From Paralichthys olivaceus (lineage: Eukaryota > Chordata > Actinopteri > Pleuronectiformes > Paralichthyidae): DNA of 64,000 nucleotides. The notes beneath the pieces were generated by a model, which had not been told where the DNA came from, made no database searches, and saw only the letters and a program-made list of their open reading frames with translations. The stretch lies in contig NC_091100.1 in the NCBI RefSeq assembly GCF_024713975.1, positions 16,190,001-16,254,000 on the forward strand. Direction: 5' to 3'. This document shows positions 1 through 14,400 of this stretch, piece by piece. Each line of letters begins with the position of its first letter. The stretch's first letter is position 1. Both the position numbers and the translations under genes were made by a program.

Positions 1-3000
1 CACCTCTTCCTTCTTTCTCCTCTTGGCTGCCTGCCTCTCATCCTTGTCTATACGGTCCAGGAGGAACTTCATCACCTGGTTGCATACAATCATTCTGGAC
101 AAACACAAAAAAGAAAAGGGGAAAATTTGAAAGGACTTGATTACAGATACATTTTTTAAGTTACACTGAATCATAAAAGCGTATTGTATAGAAGAGTTAA
201 GAACTGTGCACTGAACAGCCCCTTGAATGTAGTAGGAAAAAAGTAGTCAAACCTAAACACATAGCTCTACTGAATCTAATATGGACCCATGTGAAATAGT
301 GCTTTGACCTATTAAGGGTATTTTAAAGGAATAAAAGACAAATAATAATCCTGCTGAGAGAGGAGAGGGATAAAAGAGCAGGGAGGGAAATGATTATCAC
401 ATATCTGAATCTTGAATTCAGAAAGTCAGTACAAAGTCACAGAGGAAGAAAGTAATCCCTCTGACACACCAGTGGGAAGGAGCCAACTCTTACTCCAAAC
501 AATGCTTCAATTTTTCAGAAAGTAAAACCTGCATGACGACTGGCTGCCCAAAAAATGTGAACATCTAACTTTCTGCATGTAAGAAGCGGTAGTGCGTGTC
601 AATGAACAATGAGTGTGTTTCTCTCAGCTTCAGGTCCTTGAGGCTTTCTGGTGACCCTGTTGCATAAACTGCGAAACTACAAAGTCCAGGGTTTAAATCT
701 GGTTCTTGACTTTTCTCGCATCTCATCCCTATCCTGCTTTAAATCTTTTCCTTCTCCACTGTGAACTATCAAATAACATTCTTGGAAAAAACAGACTGCT
801 TGCTTTTACCAAGAATTTCTACTTGTACTGCTTGAAAATGGTTCAGGGTTTCTACTTCCCAAAGTGGAAATACTGCACTGCGATTTTATGCCAACGAGTG
901 CAGTTTTAATTTACATTTTTTATTCCAGACTCATATAAGTTCTCCATCACCTTTGAAATAGAAGCTAATCTTTGAGTCCAAGTGACGACTGGTCCAATTT
1001 AGAAGGATTTCCCTCAGGGCAGACTGGAAGTTTCATGTTCAAGAGGCTAAGAACATGTTTAGAGAGGCCATTGTGACCTTGACCTTTGACCTCCAAAATC
1101 TATTCAGTTTATCTCTGAGGCTAAGTGAACACTTGTACCAAATTAGAAGAAATTCCCTCAAGGTGTGGTTCACATGAATGGGACATACAGACGAACAGAG
1201 AACCAGAAATTATAATCGCCGACGTGGCGAGACGCTTTCTCTGTGACTTGACAGACGAGTCAATCATTCAAACAACACAGACTTTTGTAACCCAGAACAT
1301 AAATACTATGGAAGAAACAAGTTTGTCATCACTCCTAGTCCCCTTGTTGTGTTACTAGGCCGCGTGTCTCACATATGTTGTTAGAGCAGTAGTTGGTCGT
1401 GTTTATTTATGTGAGATGTTTAAGTAGGAGGCAGTGGGGCTGAGAGTTGGGAGAGTTGGGAGAGTGGGGAGAGGTGGACAGATAGAGAATGACTGTGAAG
1501 CTGCACTCTCCATGTAAACACAGGGAACAGGAGAAAGTTCACACACTCAAACTCAAGCAAATAGAAATGCATAGGGAGATTCAAATTACATACACTCACA
1601 GATATCAGTCCCACTTAATATGTCTGATTTTTACATCAAGATCCATAAATTATTTCCTGGGAATTTTTCCAAAAATGTAAAACAAACCTTATCTTACAAT
1701 GGTAAAGGAAGAGAATATATTCCTGGATCTGCCTCTTTCCTAATCCACGACAAAATGAAATAAGTTCTTTCTTGGCCCATGTCAAATCCAACCACTAACT
1801 GTAACGTTCAGTAGTCTTGAGTTATCCTGCCGACAAACCAACCAACGGACAAGGGTGGACACGTGAAATTTCTTGGGGGAGGTTAATATAGAGAAATTAA
1901 GAAGAAAAAAACCTTGGAGATAATATTACAGATAAAAACCATCTCCACTGCTAAAATTTTGTCAGAATTAAATGTGTGTATATGATGCACATACAGGTTA
2001 CTCATTAAATGGAACATGTAATGTCTTAGTTTGCTGTTGGGCTATCACAAGACACCAGGATATGTTACATGCACCTTGGCATAAAATCTTCAAGACTCTG
2101 GACTGTGCAGACGCTGTCTAACACATCAGTCCAAAATATCCCATAGGTGCTCAGCAGGGTTGAGCTCTGGAAACTGGAGGTCATAACATATGATTCACAT
2201 CATTTAGATACTGCATCCAAAACGCTGTGGATGGGAGCATCTTCATCCTGTCTCCTTTTTCAGGGTTTTCTTTTCATTTGGCACATGATTGTGTGTGTAA
2301 AAAGAAGAAAAATCATGGCTCTATGTCTGCAGTTTGTTCACTTGTGTTCGCTAACATTCACAACTAAGAATGAAAATCAATCTGAATGCCTTGTTCAGCG
2401 CACAAATGTGTGAATGACACACAAACACATCCATGACTGCTGAGGTCAAAGACGGGCCAGGGTTCCTGCAGCGTGCACTGAGGTACACAACGCAAATGCA
2501 GTGCGAAAGCGGCGGACGCTCACGAAACAACACGAAAAAACAAAGCTGACGTTAGAGTTCCAGGTAAATAACTTAAAATGACAGAATCAGGTTTTGAGGA
2601 AGAGAGAGGATGACATAAGGAAATGGAAAAAGGATGGAACGTAAGCAGAGACAGACAACAGACAGAGCGGCTGTAGTGAAGTCACGGTAGTCTGGGTTTG
2701 GTATTACAGGTCTGTGTGAATGGGCACAGTGTTGACAGACCGTCTGTGGACATAAACATGGGGTTGTCAGAGTCAACTGTAGGTCAGAGTGTAATCTCTC
2801 TGCAGCAGATGAAAAAGGAAGGAGAGAGGGAATAAGCCTTTTTAAACATTATACTACTGGTTTTGATTTCACTCATTTTATTTGGGTGTTTAAAGAAGTA
2901 ATAGTTGCACAAACATCTGCAGAATTAAACAAAAAAACCCTCTTTAATAGTGAGCCAACAAACATCTCTGCTATAAACGCATCACTCTGGAAAAAGTCTT

Positions 3001-6000
3001 GGCTCTTGATAAAACAGTGGCAGTTCTTCTAACAAACTGAAGTACTGTTTGTATACTGTTTGTATACTGCCACTGTAGTACTGGTCACCTTTTTACATCT
3101 GTATTCAAGAGCATGGTCTTTTAGTTTGAGAGCAGGACTTATTGATTTCACATAATGATTTGTAATGCTCTCACTCAAAACAATGCACATGCACCTCTGC
3201 TTATGCTTAAATTCGCTCTGGCTGTGCACTTGCACTCTGCACTCCAGCTTTAGCTCTTCTCCTTGCGCTCTAGTCTACTCTGGGATTTCTTCTCTGCACT
3301 GAGATTTTTTGGTGCAGACGTATCAAACGTGCACAGAAGCAGCTTGAGCGCAGGATCTCTGAACGCAAGCGCACAGTTTGAGCAAGCAGAGCAAACCTAA
3401 GCACAAGCAGGGGCTATCTGAGTGTGCACACAGGGGTTTGATTGTAACAAAATCTGAACGTGAATTCAATAATCCCTGCTCTAAAACTGAAAGACTACGC
3501 TGTTTAATACAGAGAGCTGGTCAGTGGAGTGATACAGACTTCATTTTCTGCCTGTTATAGACAGAATGTGCTCAGAGAGGAGTGACACAGAAAAGAAATA
3601 TGATGAGCTGAAGCTTGTTTGTATAAAATTCAACTCGCCACAAATCAGTGAAAGGGCCATTCGAGCCTCGTGTGGTTTTATTGTACAACTCATTTAGAAA
3701 TGGATTTGTCTTTGTGTTCAGGTTTTTAGGGTCACGGTGAGGACATGCAGCTGTTGGTGGTTACACACCCAAAAGTTCCCATGCTGTGCAGTACCTCCCA
3801 GTGTGGTGTTGAGTCAGAGTCAAACAGAGGGAGGAGAGGACAGCATGTGTACGGCCTGAGAGGTGAGGTTACAGTTCCATATAATCAGAACATCGACACA
3901 CGAGACAACATCAATTCAAAGAAGCATGACTGTTTCACAGATAGTGACCGTTAACACTATGCCATTATTGTTTGTTGCTTCAAAAACAAGTTGCCGCAGT
4001 GTGTGCAGTCTGATTGGATTGGTTACACTTCCTCTGACCCTGAAGCTTTCAGTGTAAACCTCTGAATGAACCTCCAAATACAAGCAGAATACCATGCTTA
4101 CATTTTCACACACAAAAAATCTGGACACAAACCTCTGGTTCTCTTCCCGCTCTGCAGGCGTCATGGTCTTCTTCTGCTTCAGGTGCTCAATCACAGCGTT
4201 TTGTTTCATTACCACCTGAAACACACGCCGCAAGACACGTCAGAACAAACCAAATCAGAAAGGATATTTACAGCTTTTTTTTCTTTTTAAATGTTTCATT
4301 TTAAAGTAGATTTTTTTGGTTTTCAACCACCCAGGAGCTGAACTGGGACCTGCTGCTTAAGGCGTATGTGCCCACTTTATATGTGCCCTAACCTTCTTAT
4401 TAGGTCACCCCCAAAAAAAGTAATTCACAGTTTGAGAGGAAATTACTATAATGGTGTAGAAACCATATTCTTAAACTGTTTCTGCAGGTTTGAACTAAAT
4501 AAACATACGACTTTTAAGTAGCATTAAATTAAAGTTAACATAATTAAGACTTACTGAGTAATATTTTAATGTTTTTATGACCTAAAATTCTAATTACTGA
4601 ATTTTAGACTTTTCAGACCTTAGCACATCATGTCTGTTCTTTAGTGTTGCTGAGCCTGATTGATGATTTGTGTGTACAAAAAAATATATAAATTGATTAT
4701 TATTAAAGGGAGAAATTGTGGTGACTAATGGGAAGATAGAAAAATACATAAATGTACACACATGCAGTAAAATCAGTGGTAAATATACAAACAGGGACAG
4801 TTAAAAACAATCACACACACAGTAGCATTGGAAGGATTAAACCCAACAAACAGGGGCAGAGCTGTAAAAATAAACAGTGTTAGAGGAGGGTTTGGATGTT
4901 AGAGGATGGTGACTGTTTGTTTGTTGATGGCAGGAAGACAGAGAGCTTTGACAGAGATGGATGACCTGGCCATGGTGGCTTCCTGAACTTCCAAGCTCTC
5001 TCTCACACACTCACACACACACCTGTTTCTGAATGATGTCGCTCTGGCTGGCTGCATTGAGGGCCTGCTCTCTCTTGGCTTCTGCAGCTTGTCTCTTCTT
5101 CTGCTGCTGCTGTTCTCGGAGCTGCTGGATTCTCTGCAGTTGCTCCTGGACAGAAGCTGCCTGGATGGTCACCACGTTCCCTATCTGTGAAGACAATTCA
5201 TGCCTTTTAAAAAGCTGGATTCTTATAATTCATATCTACTCAATTAAAAAGCAAGATATTCTGGTTTTGGTAAAAGTTGCAGTTGGACCATAATAGATAT
5301 TGAGAAGCAGCACGATTCAGTTTCGTTTGGAAAAGTATCTCTTTTGAGGATATTTATAAAAGAAAACTACCAAAACAAATGAGTAAGATGAGCTCAAATC
5401 ATGTCATATCAAATCAAGAGGTGGATGACGCATTTTCAATGATTTCATAAATTATAAATGAGCCATATACTACTATCTGAAATGCTACAGGTAGCACAAG
5501 TCCAAAATACAGCTACACTTTCTAATGTGTTTTACAGTGCTTTTACTGTAATCAAGGCCTTTAGCTTTAAGCAAGGCTTTATAAAAAAGAAAAAGTTTGT
5601 ACGTGGTTTAGCAGGTTTGCTGCATTACCTGTCCTCCCTGAGCTGAGGTGGTCCCGGTCTGTTGTATCTGGATGGGGAGCTGCAGTTTGATGTGCTGTGG
5701 CAGAGAGCCTCCACCCTGCTGGGCCTGCAGCTGGGCCAGCACCTGCAGACATGACACAAGACGACACACAAATTTAACAAATCTGAAAAGAAAATCATGG
5801 TTTTGCGTGTATATTTGCATAAAGTATTTATTTAGATGGTTAGATCACACCTTCAGCTACATCGTGGGTCAAACTTGTTAATGCAGATTGCAGGATGGAA
5901 AAAAGGGGACAAAGACTAGACATTGTCTACGACACTTATGAATGGCTGGAGGGAGTAAATTAGTAGTTTACAGTATGATCTGGTTTAAACAGTTTAAGGA

Positions 6001-9000
6001 ACAACAACTTTACGACAGATCTAGTTAAATCTTCTACTCCTGCGGGACACTAAGTTGGTCAAGGTCATCTTACCTACATATGTTTGGAGGAGTTGACTAT
6101 AAAGCCCAACCAATATGGTTTTTGATGGCAGATGCTAACACCAATATCAGGGAATAAAACATTTCTGATACCGATATATTGGCTGATATATATATAAAAA
6201 GGGGGGCAATGATTCCTAAGATGTCTTTATCAAACTCTTATACCAAACAACTGTGATGTTTTACAGCTTAACCACATAAATGCAAATCTTTTCTTTGTTG
6301 TGTAAATTGTGCAAATTCCAAGCAAGCATTAACTCCAATACTAATATGTCATTTATTATAAGCCAATTGATAAATCAGTCAGGCTGTAGTTAACTTTCCA
6401 GCATCATCCCGCTAATCCTACCTGTACCTGCTGCTGCAGTCCAGACACGCTGATGAGCTGAGGCGACTGCTGCAGCTGCACTGTTCCTCCCTGTGTTTTA
6501 ACCTGCAGTGACGTGGGTGATTGGATGGGCATGTGGGCCTGCGTCTGAGGCGGCAGTTGGCCTTGTGGGGTTGCCGAAGTAGGGCTGCTGGTGGTGGCTA
6601 GTGAAGGCGCTCCCGCCTGGATGGGGGCTGCTGCCTGCTGGGCAGGTTGGGCCGGGGTTTTGGTGCAGGTGGAGTTGGGTTGACCTGGACCTGTGTTGGC
6701 TGAGGTGACAGGGAGAGAAAGATCGGAAAGAGGGGATTTAAAAAACAAGCAATAGAATGTCATTTAAAATAGGTTAGATAAGAACAGACCCATAAACAGA
6801 CCTGTGGAAGGACCCTAAGTCCAATTAACATTTTCGATATATACCTGTGCTTGATGTGGGTGTGGCAGCTGAGGCCAAGGGGGTGAAGAGGAAGCGCTGC
6901 ACCTGGCCATTGGGCAGTGCCGCCTGCATGAGCTGCTGCCCAGGTCCTGGGATGACGGTGACCCCGTGAGGTATGACCTGCAGCTGGCCTGTGGTCTGGC
7001 CCTGACCCTGAACCATCACAGTCAGAGCCTGTTGGGTACCACCGACACCAGCCTGTCGATCCACACCTGAGGCCTGCTGCTTCTACGGGATACAGGGTAG
7101 AGAAGACGCTTGTTAGTAGAGAGATAAATCAGGACATTGCTGTTTTTTCCGAAATAAACTGGTTGAGGTGGGAAAATAATCCTTTAATAAATTGAGTAAG
7201 TATTCACATCTTGTTAAAAGTTGATTTTCTTAGCTTTCTAAACTTCAATACTTAGATTACTTTACATATTATTGCACCTACACTTCCTGCCACCACCTAT
7301 TTGTTCTAAAGGTTCCTATGCTTCACTTCATAGAGAACTTAAGCTGGTTTATGAACTTTTGCTGGTATGGTGCTATAAAGCCCAATATAAACAGAGGAAT
7401 GTGAAAAATTCATGAATGTTTGGGAGGTGTTGATTTCTCACCCTGCACATAGGGTGACCTCACTAACCTGTGTGAGCTGGGTGAGCTGTGCCAGGGTCAA
7501 TTTAACCTGGCCTTGCCCTTGTGCCCGTGGGGTGCCGGGTGTTGTCTGGCCTGCTGCCTGTCCTAATGTGGCGGGGCTCGTTGCCCCCTGGCCAGTGACA
7601 GTGGCAACAGGGCTGGCACCGGATATTGCCGTGGAAACTGCCTGACCTCGGATGATCTGCGTCACTACCTGCTGGCCGCCCTGACCTGGAAGAGAGGGAG
7701 GGGCAGCAGATTTGACACAGATGATAAACATGAAGCCAAAGAGGCTCAGCAACACTCAAAAACAGACATGCTGACTGACAGAGAAGAGATGACATTCGCT
7801 GCCAGTACTTTGTTAATCTCTGAGGGGGTTTGTACTTTGTTCAAATGAAGTCTTCAATCTCTCAGAGGGAGAACATTACCTTGCTGGACCACGAGAGGTG
7901 TTCGTAGTATTGTCTTTCCCATGGGGCCTGTCTGCTGGAGTGGGGTTCGGATCACTGTCATTCCTGGACGGATCTGACTGCCAGTTGCCAGAACCTATAA
8001 GGATATTTTCATCAAGACGTTACAAATAATATTTCAAGGCCAAAAGGTTCTTCCTGGATCTGTCAGATTTAGACATAAAACTGAGGTCTATGGTAAAGGT
8101 CACAAGAAAAAACAAAAAGAGGAAAAGTAATGATTTCTATGATAAACAAATGTGCAAACAACAAAGACAAAAGAAACAGTAATGTGAGAGATTTTTTGCA
8201 GTAGAAAGGAGTGGATGAGATTTCCATAGTAAGCATGAGAGGATGATCATAAAAAACATTACAGGATACTTCACAGCAGATAGAAGGCAGACGTACCTGT
8301 TGCTGGGAGCCGGGGGTATTGGGCCTGATGTTGAGTGTGGTTGTGCGTGGCTGGAATGTGGTGTACGTCTGGGCGCCACCCGCTGTGCTGGACGGGATGA
8401 TACCCAACACTTTCTGCTGAACCACACCTACAAAGAGAAGAGGAGAAGAAAGACCCCGGATTAAACCAATTAGAAGGAATGAGAAGAAAGAAGGAGGGAT
8501 GGGGTGGAACGGTTTCTCAGTTTTAATAACTAAGTATGAACTCATAACTAGGGGAAAGATACGAAAAGGACCAGGAGAAATCCAAAATGTGATGGAGAAA
8601 TCTTGAGAGAAATTTTGGAGCTCAGTGATATGTGTTTGTCAAATATCTGACTTTTATTACCTCAAACACACCGGCATTTCAAAATGCTCCAACATCTCTA
8701 ATACAATTACATGTTTGCATGTCACCAGGGAGCAGTTGTGCAGAGGTCCTTCACTGACACAACTCAATACATTATTTGTGGGCTTCTCTCCTGGCCAGAT
8801 GTCGAGCTTTTGATCACAGCGCCAGTAAATATTAGTCGAGCAGGTAAACAAATCTTCAAAGTCTACCTGAAAGCTTAGTTGGGTTTCCCCCAACATCTCA
8901 GACCCCCCCTCATAAATTATGCATGAATCCAGATCCGACTTTTAAAACTTTAATCCGACAAAGGCAGCGTTTCATGTTTGTTCACCAGGCTCTGTGCCTT

Positions 9001-11409
9001 CATGAGCTCACGTGAAGCCGATGGCAGAGATGGAAACTGAGAGAGTGCAGCACTTTTTCCTCTGCAGCCTCGTTGCTGTGGTTTCTTAACCGCAACCACG
9101 CAGGTAAACCTATACATCAAGGGTTTCCTTCTTCAAACAGGGACGTTAAACCCGCTCGTAAGACCTGGGGAGTAGCTGCTCTGGTCGCACACATCAAACA
9201 CTGGTTTCTATGGACTGGTTGTTTGGAGAGGTCGGGGAGTTGGGACTCCGGTGAGTGGAGAGGTATACTTTTATTCAAAAAAATGGAGGGAAAAAAAGAA
9301 AAATGGAATCCCACTATAGAGGGCTACCTGTCTAGGAAGCAGACCTCAGGGTAAACTTGTTTTCCTCCCTAACTTCCTTAAGCCATTCCAAAACAAACAG
9401 GGCGCCCAACAGTCATGCTGGATAAATACACATGTCCATTAAATGGCTACACTCCACCTGAACTTAGTTTCTCCTTCATGGCTACTTCAAAGCTAAGAAA
9501 AGTCAATTTCTTCATATCCTTGCTGAATATCATTCTTTTTATCTGGTGATTGCAGGTATTCATCAAACATTACATTCATTGTATTTCTAATGAGTTAGTC
9601 TTTACTCTTTGTTTTGCTAGAGGATTTCAGGTTTCTTTTCTAATTTCTACAGTTGTGGAAATGATAAAGTAGGAAAAATGACAGTTGCTGTTATGGCTGT
9701 TAAATGGATTAAAACCTGCAAAAACTCAATTTTTCCAGTAACTGACTAATTTTGTAGATACTAATATCGCAGCACGAGCCCGTCAACATGTCAGACCACC
9801 TCTATCGTGTTGAGAAGTAACCATCATGTAATAACTTGAAAGAAACACGTTGAGAGTCAGTACATCTCCTCACCTGCGTTGTCAATATTGACATTTAAAA
9901 GCGCCTAACTAAGGATAGCCCCATTCTGAATCACCAGTCCAGATTTACCACCTCAGACTACACAAGTCCACCATCCCAAAAAAACATCCAACCAAAATAA
10001 CAGCTTTCTATTAGATTACCATGCCGACAAGACAAAACCAGACATGATGTGCCGAACCAAACTGAGTTGCTGACTCATGAGGTTGGAACAGGATGGGCAC
10101 CACAATGGGGTGGTGCCACAGTAGCACAAAACACAGGGAGCTATTGGCTGCTTCTGACATGGTAGCACCTTCTGTACTTCTGTGGCATCTGCAACCAGAC
10201 GGAAAACTACGTTTAAAGCACAAACCCACTATTAAAGCTGGACAGTGCAAAAATCACCTCGAATACCCTCTATCTTTTATCATTATATGATTTAATTTAG
10301 TTTCAGGGTATCATATCATAACTGGTAAAGTCTATGGCAAAACACTTAAGTAATCTGGCATGTGGGCTGGGGTTCTGAGGGCTGGAACAAGGCTTAAGGA
10401 AGTGCTTTAAAAGTGTGAGTGATTTTAAGCATGCTAAAGCAAACGGCTGCATTAAGTCAATGGTGAGTTAAATGCACACACGTGCCCCATAGCTCCCCAA
10501 AGATGTGGGATTTGGAAAATTATCGTCTACTTGCATTCTTGGCTCGCTGACAGTGGTGATCAAAGACAGAGGAATGTCTAATTTGTGTCGAATTAGTAGA
10601 CTTCTAAATATTTGGGTCTGTGGTAACTGGCAGCAATAACATTAAAGAAAAAAGCTGAAGACAAACTCAGTCCTTCTCAAGCACCATGCGCACCATTGGT
10701 CCGATAAATTGCTTCCACAATGACATGCAATTAATGAGCCAGATCTAATTTGGCTCTTTGACACGTTTGAAAAGTCTCAGCTGTGGGTCTGAGGTGAAGA
10801 AACCAAAACACAAAGGAATCTGTAAAAGGTTGTTGATGGAAAGACAAGTCTACACTGAATGACTGTAACTTGTGCTCGGTGTTTGCCTCAAAGGTGAGAC
10901 TTATAAAAAACCCTACCTCCTTGGGAAGTTGGCACATTGACTGTGACGATCTTGCTGTTGGCGGGCAGTGGCAGCTTGGTGGTCACTACCTTTCCACCCA
11001 CTGACGTTCCCGTAATCTGGAAGGTGTGCCCACCCGACGTGGCCAAAGTGGTCTCGGTGCCTGATAATGAAGCAAATAGAAAAATTAGGACAAATACTGT
11101 CAACTCAGTAACATCACTACTTCTACTTCACTACTAATTTCCTGTCACTTGAGAGCCAATAGTTACACTCCTCTAAAACATACCTTGTGTGCTTTGACCC
11201 TGCTTGACCCAGGTGGCGAACGACTGCTGGAAGTTCTTGTTCTGCTGGAATGTGACGGGGGTGCCCATCTTGGTGGACAGTACCACCTTGGTGCTGGATG
11301 TGCCCTGGCCTGTCAATGAACCGACAATGACTTTTGGTGTGGTGATAGATGTTGAGGGAGTCCCTGTCGGAGTCGCTGTTCCTGAGCCTGGTTTCTGCTC
11401 GAGACGTTT
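1..11409 (-). CDS. bptf: BPTF coding exons 20-30: glutamine-rich region, cut by the window edge
   Basis: Exons 11184-11409, 10917-11060, 8297-8427, 7880-7994, 7468-7685, 6845-7082, 6422-6699, 5629-5742, 5023-5184, 4133-4215 and 1-94 (incomplete). Anchors: FQQNKNFQQSFATWVKQGQS, QQKVLGIIPSS, QIRPGMTVIRTPLQQ, VVTQIIRGQAVSTAIS, QGQVKLTLAQLTQLTQ, GPGQQLMQAALPNGQVQRFL, IKLQLPIQIQQ, VVTIQAASVQEQLQRIQQLR, VVMKQNAVIEHLKQKK and MIVCNQVMKFLLDRID. These match the C-terminal third of mammalian BPTF in the same order. The Gln-rich part in exon 26 is much shorter than in human. Exon 30 is open at the left boundary. Confidence 0.95.
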
Positions 11410-14400
11410 CTGAAATGGTAAATGAGATGGTCAGTACATTTATGTAGCAACTAATGATAAAAAGCCAAAAAGACTTAGTTGGTTAAGATTGGCACAGACT
11501 GAGATGTTTGCAGGTTTGCTGCCCGGTGAGTAGAAATGAATGGATTGTCTGTTGTTTTGGCAGTGAGTGCTTGAAAAGGCGTGTGTGTAAGTCCCAGAGA
11601 ACCAACATTGTCCACTGTTACAACTGAGCTTTTTCTTCCCAAAAAAGTAAGGCACAAGACCTACATGAAACAATAGAAAAAAAAGAATCTCACATAATCT
11701 TTATGCAAATTAAGTCATGCTTTTGAAGAAACTAAACTAGTGGAAAAAATGTATTCTTCCTTTCAAGGGATTCGCAGACAACAGCAGTACTACCAAGATA
11801 AAAACAGTAAATCAGTCTGAAAGACAAACTGAAGCTCATGCACATCATAGTATAGTGTGAGATGTGGACCCTGCCCGCTTAATTACAGCAGAAAACCCAG
11901 TTCAACCCAAGTTGAAATGAGATGCTACAGAAGGGCATTTCATAGACGGAACAATCTGGCAACAAGCGGGACAGTATGAAGACCTGCTGAAGAAGGTCAA
12001 AAAACAGACAAACTAAGACCATCCTACAGGGTACAGCAAGGAAGACAGAGAAAAAGGATGGACAGACAACATTGCCGAGTGGAGGAGAAGAAACACTGCT
12101 ACTGCACAAGCCCTTGGGATGAGGTAGGTTAGTAGATGGCTCCTCAGTGCAGCAACAGTGGAAAGATTACTGGACTAAACTAGGCTTACCTTGGCCTGCT
12201 CTGCTGCCTGAGCTTTCTCCTTCTCCACCCTGTAACAGATACAAGAACCTGTCAGCAAATATATTGCTAGAAGTTATAATAATCTCGATAAGCTTAACAT
12301 CATCAGGCAAACATATTTTGAGCATGATTTCCCACTACAAGAATAGTGGCATTTATCTAATGAGTCAGTAAATACCATGACCATATCTGGCTATGTGGTT
12401 TATAACATGTTTATTAATTGATTTGACAGACTACAAGACTGATGCCACGGGTCAGATGTAGACATCACATGCTTGACCGTTGTGACCCTCGACCCTCTGA
12501 CCTTTCTGAGAAGGCTCTGATCTCCCACAGGTCCAGCTCCTCCTCAGCCACCCACGTCTCGATCACAACTGGGCCCGTCTGCTTGGCAGGCTCGGGCTTC
12601 TTGGGGCGCAAGGCACTGGAGCGCAACCCCTTCCTCTGAGGGGTGTGGGTTTCTGGGATGGTGGACAGATTAATAAATTAAAGACAAGATGACAGTTTGA
12701 ATGTTTGCATGTTGTGTTTGGGTGGGGAGATGGAGGAAAGACCTTTCAGCAAAATACTTTGTGTAAGCAATACAAACAATACAATTGATGGATGGACAGA
12801 AATACCTCAATTAATTCATACTGTTTCTCAGTTTTTACTATGGTTTTGTTTAGATAATCAAATTCTTCAATTTTGTGGCCTTAAACTCTTTCTTCAGTGT
12901 TCGGAAAAAATTTACCTTTCGGTGTCTCGGGCACTCCAAGTGGACAGATAATTTTGCGGATGCAGTACTCTGAGCGAAGGCCGTAAGGTCCCACGTCACG
13001 GCGCTTGATGATCTCCGTCGTGGTGATTTCAGTATCCGACGTCTCTGTAGCAATGAGTGGGGATAGGGCTGGGTTGGTATGGTGATGAGGAGGAGAGCCC
13101 GAGAAGATGGAGGAAATGCACTCCAACATAAACACAGTGACAACCTAAGGAGACTGTCGTTTTAGGACAGATATATTGGCTTGTGGAGACGAGGAGGAGA
13201 GCCCGAGTAATACAGCAATATATATCTCAAGTTGTCGAAAAGAACGGTGGAGTTTTAATCTTTCTATTATTCACAAAAAAAGTGAAGCTAAATTGACAGG
13301 TAAGAAAGCAGTAAATATCTTTTCTTAAAAAACCAGTTAATGTTAACCTAAAAAGCTGCTGGTGATTTCACACAACACAGTTTAGACCAGTTTTGCTTCT
13401 ACCTCCCAGAATGAAGAAAACCCTTATATGATGATTTGGGCGAGTACAGTGATGTTGTACCTGTGCGTGTGGTGCCGATGGCAGCGGACGGTTTGACAGC
13501 CATGTCGTCCCACCTCAGAGAGGCCCAGAGGAGCCTCAGCATCAGACTCACACCGGCCAGAGACTTCACAGTCTGCAGACGATATCTAGAACATAACCAA
13601 GAGTTGCAAGCATTAGTAACATAAACCATAGCTGCATGTAAACAACTTGAACTAAGAACTTTGCACCTACACATCTGAAGAACATATTAAAGCTAGAATT
13701 ATCATTACTTGCATTTGTACACCTCCTCCAACCAGATTTGGTCACAATCTCCAAATCTGCTTTTTTGCAGGATATTACGATATCAAGAGGTTGACCACTG
13801 ACATTTTGTATATTAAATGTCACCACCTAATACTTTGCCTAAAAATGGGTCATAATCAAGGTATTAATTCTTGTGCTATGGCGAAAAACGTGTTTTGTGA
13901 GGTCACAGTAACCTTAGACCACCAACATCTAACCAGTTCTTTTGAGTCTGAATGCCAGTTTGAGGGATTGTGCTTGAGACTTTCCAGAGATATCACATTT
14001 ACGAGAATGATTTATGGATGTACGAATGCACAACCTAAAAAGTCGGAGGTTATATAGAAATAAACTTGTGAAAAATGGAAACATCTGTTGTGTACGTTTT
14101 GGGGAACAGTGAAGGTAATAAAAACAGCTGTGGGGCGGAGGAAGGGTTTCCAGCAGTCTCCTCAGCCCAGTGTCATGCAGTTCATTAGACCAGTGCCACT
14201 GACCAGCGAGTCGCTCAGCATCATGGGACAGGAAGAGGCAAAGTAAAAACAGAGGTGTTTGGAAATGTTGCTGTGACCATGAGCACATCCATGAAAGAAA
14301 CAAACAACTGCCTGCCATCTTAATTGAATCATTTTCAAACATTCTTTTGAAAAAATAAATGAAAGTACATGACACAACTCAGATAGTTCAAAGTGGAAGC

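Larger units (their letters stand above)
95..4132. other. BPTF intron 29 (largest intron of the 3' part)
   Basis: Four kilobases without a supported exon. It contains the R2 repeat pair (955-1235), an R1 copy in minus orientation (1590-1890), a repeat fragment at 2085-2260, and a weakly self-complementary stretch at about 3150-3440. The remainder is AT-rich unique-looking sequence. Confidence 0.6.

Noticed and set aside
3150..3440. Possible fold-back transposon (gtgcacttgcactctgc against gagcaagcagagcaa...)
   Set aside because: Complementarity is patchy and no clean ends or target duplication can be drawn.
13461..13572. Acceptor ctgcag for BPTF exon 16
   Set aside because: It gives CTG then TGA in the required phase; the tctag acceptor 13 bases upstream restores WRYRLQTVK.
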